Shown here: positions 31,976 through 41,105 of the stretch, piece by piece | Numbering within the stretch: position 1 is the stretch's first letter | Layout: every line of letters begins with the position of its first letter | Source: Azorinus chamasolen | Taxonomy: Eukaryota > Mollusca > Bivalvia > Cardiida > Solecurtidae | DNA: 64,000 bases | Reading direction: 5' to 3' | Assembly (NCBI GenBank): GCA_963576725.1 | Contig: OY755241.1 | Span: forward strand, 1,860,001 to 1,924,000 | Notes under the pieces: generated by a model | The model's input: the letters and a program-made list of their open reading frames with translations, nothing else | Told to the model about the DNA's origin: nothing | Databases searched by the model: none | Program-made: the position numbers and the translations under genes

Positions 31976-34650
31976 AAAGGTCCTTGGTATACCCAGGAAC
32001 TGCATGATGCTAAACATGTAAGGCGCAAGTTGGAACGGAACTGGAAAAAGTCCAGACTCACAATAGACCATCAGCTATACAGAGAACAGTGTGCCAAAGT
32101 CAACAGGCTACTAATTAAAAATTCTGATGGGTGGTGATCCCCCGAAAGCAAAAATTGCAACACAAAGAGAGAAAATTGCAGACTCGGTTTTATTGAGTCT
32201 GTTCATGAGCAGTAATTGAAAGTGCAACACTGCTCACGCCCCCTAGCACCGGCTTAAGCGGTATTCAATTTTCAGATCAAGAAGTACTGAAATTATTGAT
32301 CTCGAAGGATCAGAAGGTATAACAACACTGAGAATGAAGTACGGGGCGACGTTTTACGGCCAAATATTGATTTCTACTCAGAGAAAGTTGAAGCATGCCA
32401 GGCAGACTCAAAAAAGTATTTTCAGAGTCACTAAGCATCTGCTAGGTTCAACTAGTGACATCTCATTGCCTAAGACTTCGTCCTCGAAGCATCTTGCACA
32501 ACAATTCAGTGACTTTTTCGTTGACAAAGTGGACAAAATACGTGCAGATATTGCATCAGGCACTGTATCCAGTGCGCCGATTGACGCTGAGATGCAGCAT
32601 TCAACACACGTATTAGAAAAGTTTGCTACAGTTACAGTAGAAGAAGTAGGACATATCATTAAGGCACCCCCCCTGTAAGTCTTGCGAACTGGATCCAATA
32701 CCTACATGGCTATTAAAGTCATGCCTTGATGAACTCCTACCGATTTTGACAAACATTGTAAACTCCTCTTTAGACAATGCCTATGTTCCAAAAAGTTTCA
32801 AAAGGTCACATGTCAGACCTATTTTAAAGAAACCGGATCTCGATTCAAATGAACTTAAGAATTATAGGCCTAATCAAATCTGCCATTTGTCTCCAAAGTG
32901 TTAGAAAAAGTGGTTGACAAACGCAATGGGTCCCACCTGAACTCAAACAATCTACATGAGCACCATCAATCAGCATACCGAAAGCATCACTCAACAGAGA
33001 CTGCTCTTCTGAAAGTTCAGAATGACATCCTTCAATCCCTAGATAAAGGTGAAACAACAGTTCGTGTGGCAGAAACCATGGGCTAAAGCACCATTTTTAT
33101 GCCGATGACTCACAATTATACCTATCCTTTAAGCCCTAGGACATTTCCTGTCAATAAGAAGCTTTATCACGAGTTGAGATCTGTCTCAAAGAAATAGTCT
33201 CTTGGATGCACCAGAACATGCTGAAGCTCAATACTGATAAAACTGAGATCATCCTGTTTCATACAATTACACAGTAGTACCTGAAGACATTCATGTGCAA
33301 GTAGGCCCCTCTAAGATCAAACCGTCTTTGTGTATAAAGAATCTCGGTACATGGCATGATTCACAAATGGATATGACATCACACATCAATTCGGTGTGTA
33401 GGTCTAGTTATGCACAGCTCCGACGAATAGGTCATATAAGAAAGTACCTCTCACCTGATGCTACCAAGACTTTGGTGAACTCTCTGGTTACATCAAAAAT
33501 AGACTACTGCAACTCATTGCTGCATGGAATTTCAAAAAACACACTGCAGAAACTTCAAAGAGTTCAAAACACAGCAGCCCGCATCATAACCAGGACTCCT
33601 CGATATGATCATATCACGCCTGTTTTGAGAGAACTTCACTGGCTTCCGGTTCAACATCGCATTGAATTCAAAATTCTGACACTTACGTATAAAGCCATGC
33701 ACAATGAATCCGCCAAGTACATTGTCGACATGCTTGACGTGTCTCGGTCCCGCAGAGAATTAAGGTCAGCAAGTAGTTCCTTGTCGTTGGTTGTACCAAG
33801 AAGTCGTAAGGTAAAATACGGTGAGAGAAGTTTCATGCATGCAGCTCCAAAACTCTGGAATGTTCTGCCATCAGGCATTAGAGATGCAAGCTAACTGGCA
33901 TGTTTCAAAAGATCTCTGAAAACACATTTCTTCAACATATACTACTAGGACAGTTTAGGAAAAGTAGCTTATAATCATCAATTCTCATACCCTACGATTC
34001 CTTTGCCATTGCAGCCCTTGAGATATGCCGTAGGAATCAATCTCTCATTGACCGGGTAGATAATCATGTGGTTCCTACCGGTTAGTGATTTCATATTTAT
34101 TGTATATCATATTTATTGTATATATATATTGCTGATAATTCACCGACTTGGTAATTAATCATGTGGTTCCTACCAGTTGGTGACTTTATACTTATTGTAT
34201 ATTTATTGCATATCTTTCATTGACTGGGTAGACAATCATGTGGTTCCTACCGGTTAGTGGTTATACATTTATTGTATATCTATTGCATATCTTTCGTTGA
34301 CCGGGTAGATAATCATGTGGTTCCTACCGGTTAGTGATTTTATATTTATTGTATATCTATTGCATACATTTCATTGACTGGATGGACGATCATGTCGTTC
34401 CTTCCGGTTTATGATTTCATATCTATTGTATATCTTTTGTATATCCTTTGCTGACCGGATGGACGATCATGCGTTTCCGTCCGGCTAGTGATTTTTATAT
34501 TTATTGTATATCTATTGTAAATCTTTCATTGTCTGGATAGATAATCATGCGGCTCGTTCCGATTATTGATTTCATCCATGTACAGCGCTTTTGAACGCAC
34601 ATATCCTGTGTGAAAAGAGCGCTATATAAATGTGGTATAATAATGATAAT
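31976..34650 (+). pseudogene. CR1/L2-like non-LTR retrotransposon, defective
   Basis: Fragments of one polyprotein follow in order. PWYTQELHDAKHVRRKLER (31980 on) lies N-terminal to the RT. A ~185-base foreign insertion (about 32130-32315) follows, then FYSEKVEACQADSK and FRVTKHLLG. The RT fingers read PTWLLKSCLDELLP, RPILKKPDL and HQSAYRKHHSTETALLKVQ. At about 33060 the text jumps from LDKGETT to VRVAETMG and, one frame over, HHFYADDSQLYLSF. The segment with RT motif A is therefore deleted while the YADD box survives. The C-terminal domain is open for 199 codons (33295-33894: NLGTWHD, SKIDYCNSLLHGI, ELHWLPVQHRIEFKILTL, PKLWNVLP). The 3' UTR holds the repeat at 34046-34570 and ends GCGCTATATAAATGTGG plus TAATAATGATAATAA, a typical tail of this group. 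Confidence 0.85.
34046..34570 (+). repeat. Tandem repeat in the LINE 3' UTR (~67-95 bp, seven copies)
   Basis: ATTGACCGGGTAGATAATCA and GTGGTTCCTACCGGTTAGTG recur at about 34047, 34142, 34209, 34297, 34373, 34450 and 34528, separated by TTTATTGTATATCTATTG. Each copy holds the inverted pair ACCGG / CCGGT. Confidence 0.85.
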
Positions 34651-35209
34651 AATTATCAGTTAATCTGAGTGCTTTTGTCTGAGCTCCACCCACCAGCCTT
34701 CATAATAATGTCAGTCAGCAGTCCGTGTGTGGAATCTGCTAGATAGCTGTCGAACTATTCAAAGATTTTCCATGAAAGACTACTCCTTTAGATAAACTGC
34801 TTTAACGGTTGCACTGTAGAATAAACACATTCGTCTGTCAAATATCTCTGCAACAAAGTTTTAACCAAACATATCTCACCATCAATGACGAACCCTTACA
34901 ACGCTGAATATTCAAATGGAATATTCTAGAGAAAAGTAACGTGACAAACAGTGCATACCCTGGTGAGAGGACTCCTTTATGAGCCCTCACATCTGGGTCT
35001 TCACTGTTTGCAAAGGACGTTAGTGACTCGTGTCACACACTGTAGTGGTTAATCTTTAAAGAGTAAACATGCAGTCCTGGCTTTAATAAAGCATACATGG
35101 CTTTAAGTCTGTAACCATACAAGTAACACAATCTCCTTCAGTTTGTATATCAGTTAACTTTAACATGTGAATAGTCTGACATATCTGACCAGTCAATAGC
35201 ATGAACAAA
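34651..35209. other. Mostly unassigned; one decayed family B foldback
   Basis: GTGCATACCCTGGTGAGAGG...CATCTGGGTCTTCACTGTTTGC (about 34950-35020) resembles family B. Nothing else recognised. Confidence 0.4.
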
Positions 35210-36029
35210 ACAAGTTCATGTTGCATTGCTATGCAATACACGAGTTCCCCACCGGATTAAAGGTATCCCCTCCTCTCGACCCATCCACCCATGGTGTAGT
35301 TGACCAGGGTTTAAACATGATCAACCTGAATGGTATTTGTAAAAATCAGAAGAAAGACAAAATGAAAAAAGGGAATAACTCAAAATATATGGATAGTAGA
35401 GTTATGGTCCTTGTGCATGACACTTTTACTCATACTTGTTCTATATGTGAAGTTTCAGATCGATTGAACCAGTAGATAAAAAGGTATTTTCTGGACAAGA
35501 AAATATGAAAAAGGGGAATAACTCCAAAGATTGACGCTAGAGTTATGGCCCTTGTGCATGACTCTTCCTCTCATCATACTTGTTCCATGTGTGAAGTTAT
35601 GATGAATTAGGCCTACCCTTGTGGGAGATATATCCCGAACGCAAAACATGACGGACGGAGCATGAACATATTAAAAGGGGAATAACTCTATAACTTTTTA
35701 TGCTAGAGTTTTGGCCTTTGTGAATGACACTTTCTCTCATCATGTCTATACCATATATGAAGTTTCAAATAAACTGAACCAGTAGATAGATCTATTGTCC
35801 GGACAAGAAAATATTGAAAAGGGGAATAACTTGAAAAATATTGATGCTAGAGTTATGGCCCTTGTGCATGACACTTCCTCTTATCATGCTTGTTCCACCT
35901 GTGAAGTTATAATTAATTTAACCGACCCTTGTGGGAGATATGGCCCGGACACGAAGCGTGACGGGCGGACGGACGGATGGAATCGAGCAAACCTATATAG
36001 TTCCCCAACCTGTAACCGGTTGGGGACTA
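35210..36029 (-). mobile_element. Helentron-like element, TTAGTCCCCAACCGG family
   Basis: On the minus strand the head is TTAGTCCCCAACCGGTTAC with its pair GTTGGGGA, then CCATCCGTCCGTCCGCCCG, then about four ~150-bp monomers (AGAGTTATGGCCCTTGTGC on the plus strand). The end is CCGGTGGGGAACT, hairpin TTGCATAGCAATGCAA and CTTGT (35210-35214). Confidence 0.75.
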
Positions 36030-36288
36030 ATAACTAGTTTTCAGATAATTGCAGTATCGAAATATAATAGGACGATATATCAGGCGGTGTTGAAATATCA
36101 GTGACGGTTTATAACAACTCTTTTCATAACAACTGCTTCGTATGCAGTGTATCTAGTAGTGATACAATAAAGACAATGGCGAGTTCGCTGTATTGGCAGA
36201 ATTGATAGCATTGTAACCTGAACTTGTATCAAATAGTTCTGTAAGAAATCTGAAATGGGTTAATTGAGAAGTCATAAATGGGCATCAG

Positions 36289-36777
36289 ATCAATGACATA
36301 ATATAAACATTCGGTAAACAATGACATAATACACACATTCATTAACCGGTGGCATAATACCATTATTCATTAACCAATGACGTAATACATACATTCAGTA
36401 ACCAATGCCATAGTACCAAAATTCAGTAACCAATGCCGTAATACCAACATCCAGTAACCAATGACGTAATACCAACATCCAGTAACCAATGACGTAATAT
36501 CAACATCCAGTAACCAATGACGTAATACCAAAATTCAGTAACAATGACGTAATACCAACATCCAGTAACCAGTGACGTAATTCCAGCATCCAGTAACCAA
36601 TGACGTAATACCAAAATCCAGTAACCAATGACGTAATACCAACATCCAGTAACCAATGACGTAATACCAACATCCAGTAACCAATGACGTAATACCAACA
36701 TTCAGTAACCAATGACGTAATACCAACATTCAGTAACCAATGACGTAATACCAACATCCAGTAACCGGTGACAAAAT
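36289..36777. repeat. 28-bp minisatellite, about 17 units
   Basis: The unit is CCAATGACGTAATACCAACA plus TCCAGTAA. The first five or six units are divergent and the last ten almost identical. About a dozen carry TGACGTAA, a CRE/bZIP-type core. The spacing is constant and there are no unique spacers, so it is not a CRISPR-like array. Translations in several frames give repetitive peptides only. Confidence 0.9.
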
Positions 36778-36973
36778 TTGGGATCACGTCATGACGATTC
36801 CGATGTGATGATGCACATTGTTTTAACTGAACAGAATCATTTTGTAATCAAATATTTAAAATAGAATTTACCCTTATAAAATGAGTGATTCGCATACTTT
36901 AAACAAAGAGACTGATATCGATATACATTGACTACAAACCTACAACCCATATTTGGTCTATACCAAAACTCAA

Positions 36974-37223
36974 TTAACCCTTTCCCTCATATAAACGTGT
37001 TTTCACGCATCTGCAAACAGAGTAGATCCAGATCAGACGGCTCCTAGAGAAGCCGTCTGATCAGGGTCTACTCTGTTTGCTAATAGAATTTCAAAGATAT
37101 GTGTCTTTACTTTCTAATATGACTACAATGTTCCACCTTCCATATTTCATTATAACATTTTTGTCCATGAATATTCAGTAGGTATTGAAATGTGTAATAA
37201 CCACAGAACAGGGAAAGGGTTAA
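36974..37223. mobile_element. Foldback MITE family B with TTAA ends
   Basis: TTAA at 36974 precedes CCCTTTCCCTCATATAAAC; AGGGAAAGGG precedes TTAA at 37220-37223. The hairpin is AGACGGCTCCTAGAGAAGCC...GTCTACTCTGTTTGC. piggyBac-type TTAA boundaries are intact. Confidence 0.85.
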
Positions 37224-37245
37224 ACACACCGTGGTAGAATTTAAT

Positions 37246-37318
37246 CGTGATTTGTAATCGGTGATGATTTGTAATCGGTGATGATTTGTAATCGGTGATG
37301 ATTTGTAATCGGTGATGG
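37246..37318. repeat. 18-bp tandem repeat, four copies
   Basis: TGATTTGTAATCGGTGAT repeats four times with at most one change. Confidence 0.9.
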
Positions 37319-37531
37319 GGCCAAGTTTTGTGTCTGAATCCTAACACTAGTAAAACAGACAAATTGCTCGTTTTTTAAAAAGCAAGGAGCGTAGTTTGAT
37401 CCAAATGTCGTTGCTATAAGGGTTCCGGGAAAATGTTTATTATGCTAGATAACTGGAAGTGGATTTTGGAGTAAGTTTCAGCATTATTTCATAATACATA
37501 TAGCCACCAAATGCGTGAAGAATCAAGACAT

Positions 37532-37755
37532 TTAACCCTTTCCCTCATAGGCTATTTTTAGACCCAGCATCTTTAAATAAATGTACCGAAAAGTAGCATT
37601 TACTAGACAAAGGAAAACTTAAAATTGTGTAGTTTTGAAACCATTGTAATAAATAGAGCCTTTGATCCTATATGATAAATCGCTCATTTTATCACAATGG
37701 TTTCAAAGGGTGATTATTACAGAGATGCAAAATGCGTCAATATGAGGGAATAGGT
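37532..37755. mobile_element. Foldback MITE family A, right end decayed
   Basis: TTAACCCTTTCCCTCATAGG opens it, with GTACCGAAAAGTAGCATT and a worn hairpin (GAAACCATTGTAATAAATAG / TTTTATCACAATGGTTTC). It ends TATGAGGGAATAGG without a TTAA. Confidence 0.75.
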
Positions 37756-37903
37756 CCCAAGGTTACATGACACGACAGAACATGTATTAAAGCCAAATTG
37801 CTTAGCCGACGATATTTTCGCCTTTCAGGTTGCTGTTACGCCTGTGCATATTGCTAGCTACGCCCCTGAACGAGTAACTGTATTTCACTGCAGCGCTTGA
37901 ATC

Positions 37904-38131
37904 ATGGAATATTTACTGCTACTGTTAGTCGTGGGTGTGTTCCAACTCAGAGGGACGCTTTCATCCGAGCAATGCGCATGCGCAACCTACAACGGCCACG
38001 TTTATGATGGCGTCGGGACGACACACCATATCCTGTCTACACTACCATTTCAGCACTGCCTCAGTTTTAAAGGTCATTACAAACCAGATAGTAGCGGGGC
38101 TAACTGGGCGAACGTCGACTATTACGGCCAG
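37904..38131 (+). CDS. Secreted SH3b-domain protein, first coding exon
   Basis: The 76 codons encode a hydrophobic signal peptide (MEYLLLLLVVGVFQLRG, cleavage likely near residue 20) and then the N-terminal three quarters of a bacterial-type SH3 fold: CACATYNGHVYDGVGTTHHI, LSTLPFQHCLSFKGH and ANWANVDYYGQ. Cys 24, 26 and 52 are placed to pair with each other or with Cys in exon 2. The start is supported by an in-frame TGA two codons upstream (37898-37900). A good acceptor (TTTCACTGCAG, ending 37893) ten bases before ATG suggests a 5' UTR intron. The exon closes on CAG followed by GTACTG; reading on gives a stop within 20 codons. SH3b domains occur in bivalve peptidoglycan hydrolases and related secreted proteins; an immune or digestive cell-wall-binding role is inference, as no catalytic exon is visible. 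Confidence 0.65.
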
Positions 38132-38438
38132 GTACTGCTGCGAAGCCTCCAATCCCACACATCCATCCACTATTACACGCCATTTGCACAATAATTATGA
38201 TATCTTATGTTCTCTAAATAGAACCTAGGATCTCATTATACCACGTGCACGATTACTCTGAAAACGGGATCGCCATAACCTAGGTTCTTGCTATTTATTT
38301 ATCAACCGAGATCCTAGGTTATAAAAGGAGATCCGAAGTTTAACATTACGATCTCGAATAGGAGAATCATTCGGGTTCTTAGGATAATATTGGTGTGAGC
38401 TTTTATTAGATCATGTGTTTAAATAACAAATGCTTTTT

Positions 38439-39112
38439 ATGCCCCCACTTAGAGGACCCATATATGGTTGCCCGTATCCGTACATACGTCCGTCCGTATG
38501 TCCGTCCGTACATACATATAGAATTTGTCCGCGCTCTTTCTCATAAAGTATTTGTGCAATCCTAGCCATACTTTACCCACATGTTTGTGGCCATTATATC
38601 TTGGTCAAATTCGATAAGCATGTAAATCGCTTCAGTCGTTTAGGGCTCTTTATTTGCAAAAATGACTTCAAAAATATCTTTTCCGGACTCTTTCTTGGAA
38701 AGTATTTGTCCAATCCTCAACAAACTTTACACACATGTTTGTGGTTATTATATCTTGGTCAAGTTTAATAACTATATAAATCGCTTCAGTCCTTTAAGAA
38801 TTGTGGCCCTTTATTTGCAAAAATGACTTTAATGTATGTGTGTGTGTGTCATGCTGTCTATTGATGTTTTGGTAGTGGTTGAGTCTTGTATGTGGCTTTG
38901 CCTGCTTGACTGTACTACTTTTCCATTTGAAAATATCTTGTCCGGCCACTTTCTCGGAAAGTATTTGTCCAATCCTCATCAAACAGTATACATGTACACA
39001 TGTTTGTGGACATTATATCTTATATCTCGTTGCATCTAGGATTGTGGCCCTTACTTTTTGTGACAAAAAATCTGAAGTGGGGGCATCAGTGCCCTATGGA
39101 CATAGTCTTAAT
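38439..39112 (+). mobile_element. Helentron-like element, ATGCCCCCACTT family
   Basis: Head ATGCCCCCACTTAG after CTTTTT, then GTCCGTCCGTATGTCCGTCC, then three ~170-bp monomers (TATTTGTCCAATCCTC, CATGTTTGTGG, ATTATATCTTGGTCAA). The inverted word AAGTGGGGGCAT is followed by a worn GCCCTATGGACA hairpin. A TG-rich repeat fragment is inserted at 38834-38930. Confidence 0.7.
38834..38930 (+). repeat. Fragment of the dispersed TG-rich repeat
   Basis: GTGTGTGTCATGCTGTCTAT, TTTTGGTAGTGG and GTGGCTTTGCCTGCTTGAC match the reverse complement of the copy at 56062-56340. Confidence 0.75.
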
Positions 39113-39118
39113 TACACG

Positions 39119-39184
39119 TGCAGTAGAACTTTTCTTAAGCGGCCATCAGAAAGAGGTCTGATTATGGTCCTGTAAGACAGGTGG
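39119..39184 (+). mobile_element. Left end of a pogo-like MITE running into the gap
   Basis: CAGTAGAACTTTTCTTAAGC and AGACAGGTGG resemble the left half of the TA-flanked foldback MITEs. The rest is hidden by Ns. Confidence 0.45.
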
Positions 39185-39384
39185 NNNNNNNNNNNNNNNN
39201 NNNNNNNNNNNNNNNNNNNNNNNNNNNNNNNNNNNNNNNNNNNNNNNNNNNNNNNNNNNNNNNNNNNNNNNNNNNNNNNNNNNNNNNNNNNNNNNNNNNN
39301 NNNNNNNNNNNNNNNNNNNNNNNNNNNNNNNNNNNNNNNNNNNNNNNNNNNNNNNNNNNNNNNNNNNNNNNNNNNNNNNNNNNN
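39185..39384. other. Assembly gap, 200 Ns
   Basis: A round 200-base N run, probably of nominal rather than measured length. Confidence 0.98.
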
Positions 39385-39586
39385 ATCGTGTATTCACAAT
39401 TTTTCAAATAATAATCTTCTAAAAGTATCTACAAGCTTGATATTGATGTCGGTGAAAGTCACTACTTTCAGTTTTAAACAGAAAGTAAAAACTTACAAAC
39501 TGAAAGTAGTGACTTTCACCGATATCAATATCAAGCTTGTAGAGATTTTTAGAAGGTTATTATTTGAAAAATTGTGAATACACGAT
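39385..39586. repeat. 90-bp inverted repeat at the gap edge
   Basis: Left arm 39385-39474 (starts ATCGTGTATTCAC) and right arm 39497-39586 (ends GTGAATACACGAT) are near perfect complements around a 22-base loop. The left arm starts at the first base after the Ns. Confidence 0.9.
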
Positions 39587-39730
39587 ATCTAACCAATTTG
39601 ATTTGAAACTTCACATATGAAACAATCATGATGAGAGAAAGTGTCATTTGCAAGGGTCATAACTCTTAACATCAATATTTTTGGAGATATTCCACTTTTA
39701 TCCCCGTTTGCTTATGGAATAATATAGATC
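39587..39730 (+). mobile_element. Monomer of the TTAGTCCCC Helentron-like family
   Basis: TTTGAAACTTCACATATG, AACAATCATGATGAG and ATCAATATTTTTGGAG match monomers at 46740-46980 and 49690-49910. Confidence 0.7.
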
Positions 39731-39885
39731 TGATTTTACAGTTTCTTTCATAGTCAACATCAACCTTTTTCATGTGCCGCTTTAAAAGGTATTTCATTAA
39801 CAGACATGCTGTCATTATTTCTTACATATTCATCAAGTAAATGTCTGATCATCGACTTAATTTTGATTTTGTACTTGGTACATGA

Positions 39886-40065
39886 AGTAAAACCGGTAAA
39901 ACTCTAATCCGGACATTAAATTTTGTATATGTATCGGCCAATGAGGAAGCTGACAGCTTAATGCAACTCCTCTATGAGCTTTCTGGATGTCGTTCGCCCT
40001 GAATTAAACAGCCATCTGCCTGGAAGTATCTCTACTATAATTCCGCTTAGAGGGGTCTTACTGTA
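39886..40065. mobile_element. Decayed pogo-like MITE directly upstream of exon 2
   Basis: AGTAAAACCGGTAAAACTC and TTAGAGGGGTCTTACTGTA are worn TIRs; GACAGCTTAATGCAACTCC and AAACAGCCATCTGCC are internal family text. It ends 13 bases before the proposed exon. Confidence 0.6.
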
Positions 40066-40078
40066 TGTTCAATCACAG

Positions 40079-40129
40079 GATGGTTGGATACATGTGAAGT
40101 CCATCCAAATCATCACCAAATCCAATTGT
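40079..40129 (+). CDS. Secreted SH3b-domain protein, second exon (3' limit uncertain)
   Basis: After the acceptor TTCAATCACAG, phase 0 reading gives DGWIHVKSIQIITKSNC. Joined to exon 1 this makes ...NVDYYGQ-DGWIHVKSI, the canonical end of an SH3b domain (nGqdGWvh..yl) with a closing Cys. The fit in phase, motif order and Cys placement is the evidence for linking the exons. The frame stays open into low-complexity text (GGGGG at about 40210) that does not look like the domain. A donor could be GTACTG at 40128, in which case the last Cys codon would be split. No catalytic domain is found downstream in this window. Confidence 0.55.
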
Positions 40130-40319
40130 ACTGGGCAACCTAGAACACGCAATTCATCCAGTGCTCAACCGAAAAGAGCCCAACTGTTTTATGGATACAT
40201 ATTTATCCCAGGGGGAGGAGGAGGAGCTGATGCCTTTTTGATTTTCACCAGAGCTGAGTGTATTATATTACTGATACATTTAGTTGTACTGATGATAAGG
40301 CTGAAGTATTTGCAGCAGA

Positions 40320-41100
40320 CATGATTTTCATATGAATGCGCAATTTGAAGAACTTGGTGAACCAATTACGGTTAACAAAGCTTTAAATGCTGTTAAGCTG
40401 GTGAAGGCTGAAGAGTGATAAAGCTGTTGGAAGTTATTAACTTTATAGGGAGTAGTGATATAGGTTTTTATATTATTTATTCAATGTATGTTTGACTTCA
40501 GGGTTCTACCCAGAAAAATACACAGATGTTGTAGTTGTTATACCAGGTAATAAAAAAGGTTGTAATGATGAGATGAATAAATATAGAGGCAAAACGCTAG
40601 TTAGTTGTCTTTCAAAATTATTTACAATGGTTCTTAATAAAACACGTGATTCAAATTGTGAAAATAACAATTTAGCTCAATTTGGTTTTCGGGAAAGGCG
40701 GTCTACTGTTAATGCTATATTTTATCTCACCGTCGCTAATGCATAAACTGTATTAATGAAAATAAAAGGTTATATGAAGTGTTTGTCGATATTATGAACT
40801 GTTTTGATTGTACAGTAAAACCTCTCTATAACGACCACTAAATTACACAAAGTATTTTATGTTAATGGCAGGTGGATGCTTAAAGCAAGGTTAAAGTAAA
40901 ACGGAACGCTCCTATAGGAGCGTTCTGTTTTACTTTCACCTTGCTTTAAGCAACCACCTGCCCAAAATACCAACTAATGAACACAATTTGGTGGTCGTTA
41001 TAGAGAGGTATTTCTGTATTTATAGAAACGCAGTGTGGTTAAAAATGTATAAAATTGGTAAACATACAAGATAAAGTGCTTAGAGTTAGACAGGGTATAT
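40320..41100 (+). pseudogene. Non-LTR retrotransposon RT remnant, interrupted by a MITE
   Basis: Fragments in order: NAQFEELGEPITVNKALNAV, SGFYPEKYTDVVVVIPGNKK, NKYRGKTLVSCLSKLFT, LAQFGFRERRSTVNAIF, then, after a frame shift, INENKRLYEVFVDIMNCFD, the RT motif A region. After the MITE at 40811-41018 it resumes as YRNAVWLKMYKIG and decays (LRVRQG at about 41085). The motif set is that of an apurinic-endonuclease-type LINE. The text is unlike both the RNase-H LINE at 8770 and the CR1/L2-like LINE at 31976. Confidence 0.75.
40811..41018. mobile_element. pogo-like foldback MITE with TA duplication
   Basis: TA-CAGTAAAACCTCTCTAT at 40811 and ATAGAGAGGTATTTCTGTA at the right end. Internal hairpin around GCTCCTATAGGAGC (40908-40921) with arms GTAAAACGGAAC / GTTCTGTTTTAC. 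Removing it with one TA restores GATTGTATTTATAGAAAC, the LINE codons D-C-I-Y-R-N. Confidence 0.9.
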
Positions 41101-41105
41101 ATTAA

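Larger units (their letters stand above)
38132..40078 (+). other. Proposed intron of the SH3b gene
   Basis: It runs from GTACTG to TTCAATCACAG in phase 0. It contains CCTAGG-type inverted repeats (AACCTAGGATCTC at about 38223 and GAGATCCTAGGTT at about 38308), a Helentron-like element, the assembly gap, a 90-bp palindrome and a MITE. The size across the gap is unknown. Confidence 0.5.

Noticed and set aside
36289..36777. Regular 28-bp repeats resembling a CRISPR array
   Set aside because: Units are contiguous with no unique spacers, there are no cas genes and the genome is eukaryotic; it is a minisatellite.
36423..36787. LLDVGITSLVTGCWYY-type repetitive protein on the minus strand
   Set aside because: Product of the 28-bp minisatellite read in several frames.
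38132..38194. Exon 1 of the SH3b gene read through to its stop as a complete 96-residue protein
   Set aside because: The SH3b motif ends exactly at a CAG/GT donor and its missing C-terminal part is found in phase at 40079.
39146..39411. Frames crossing the N run
   Set aside because: They consist almost entirely of unknown residues.
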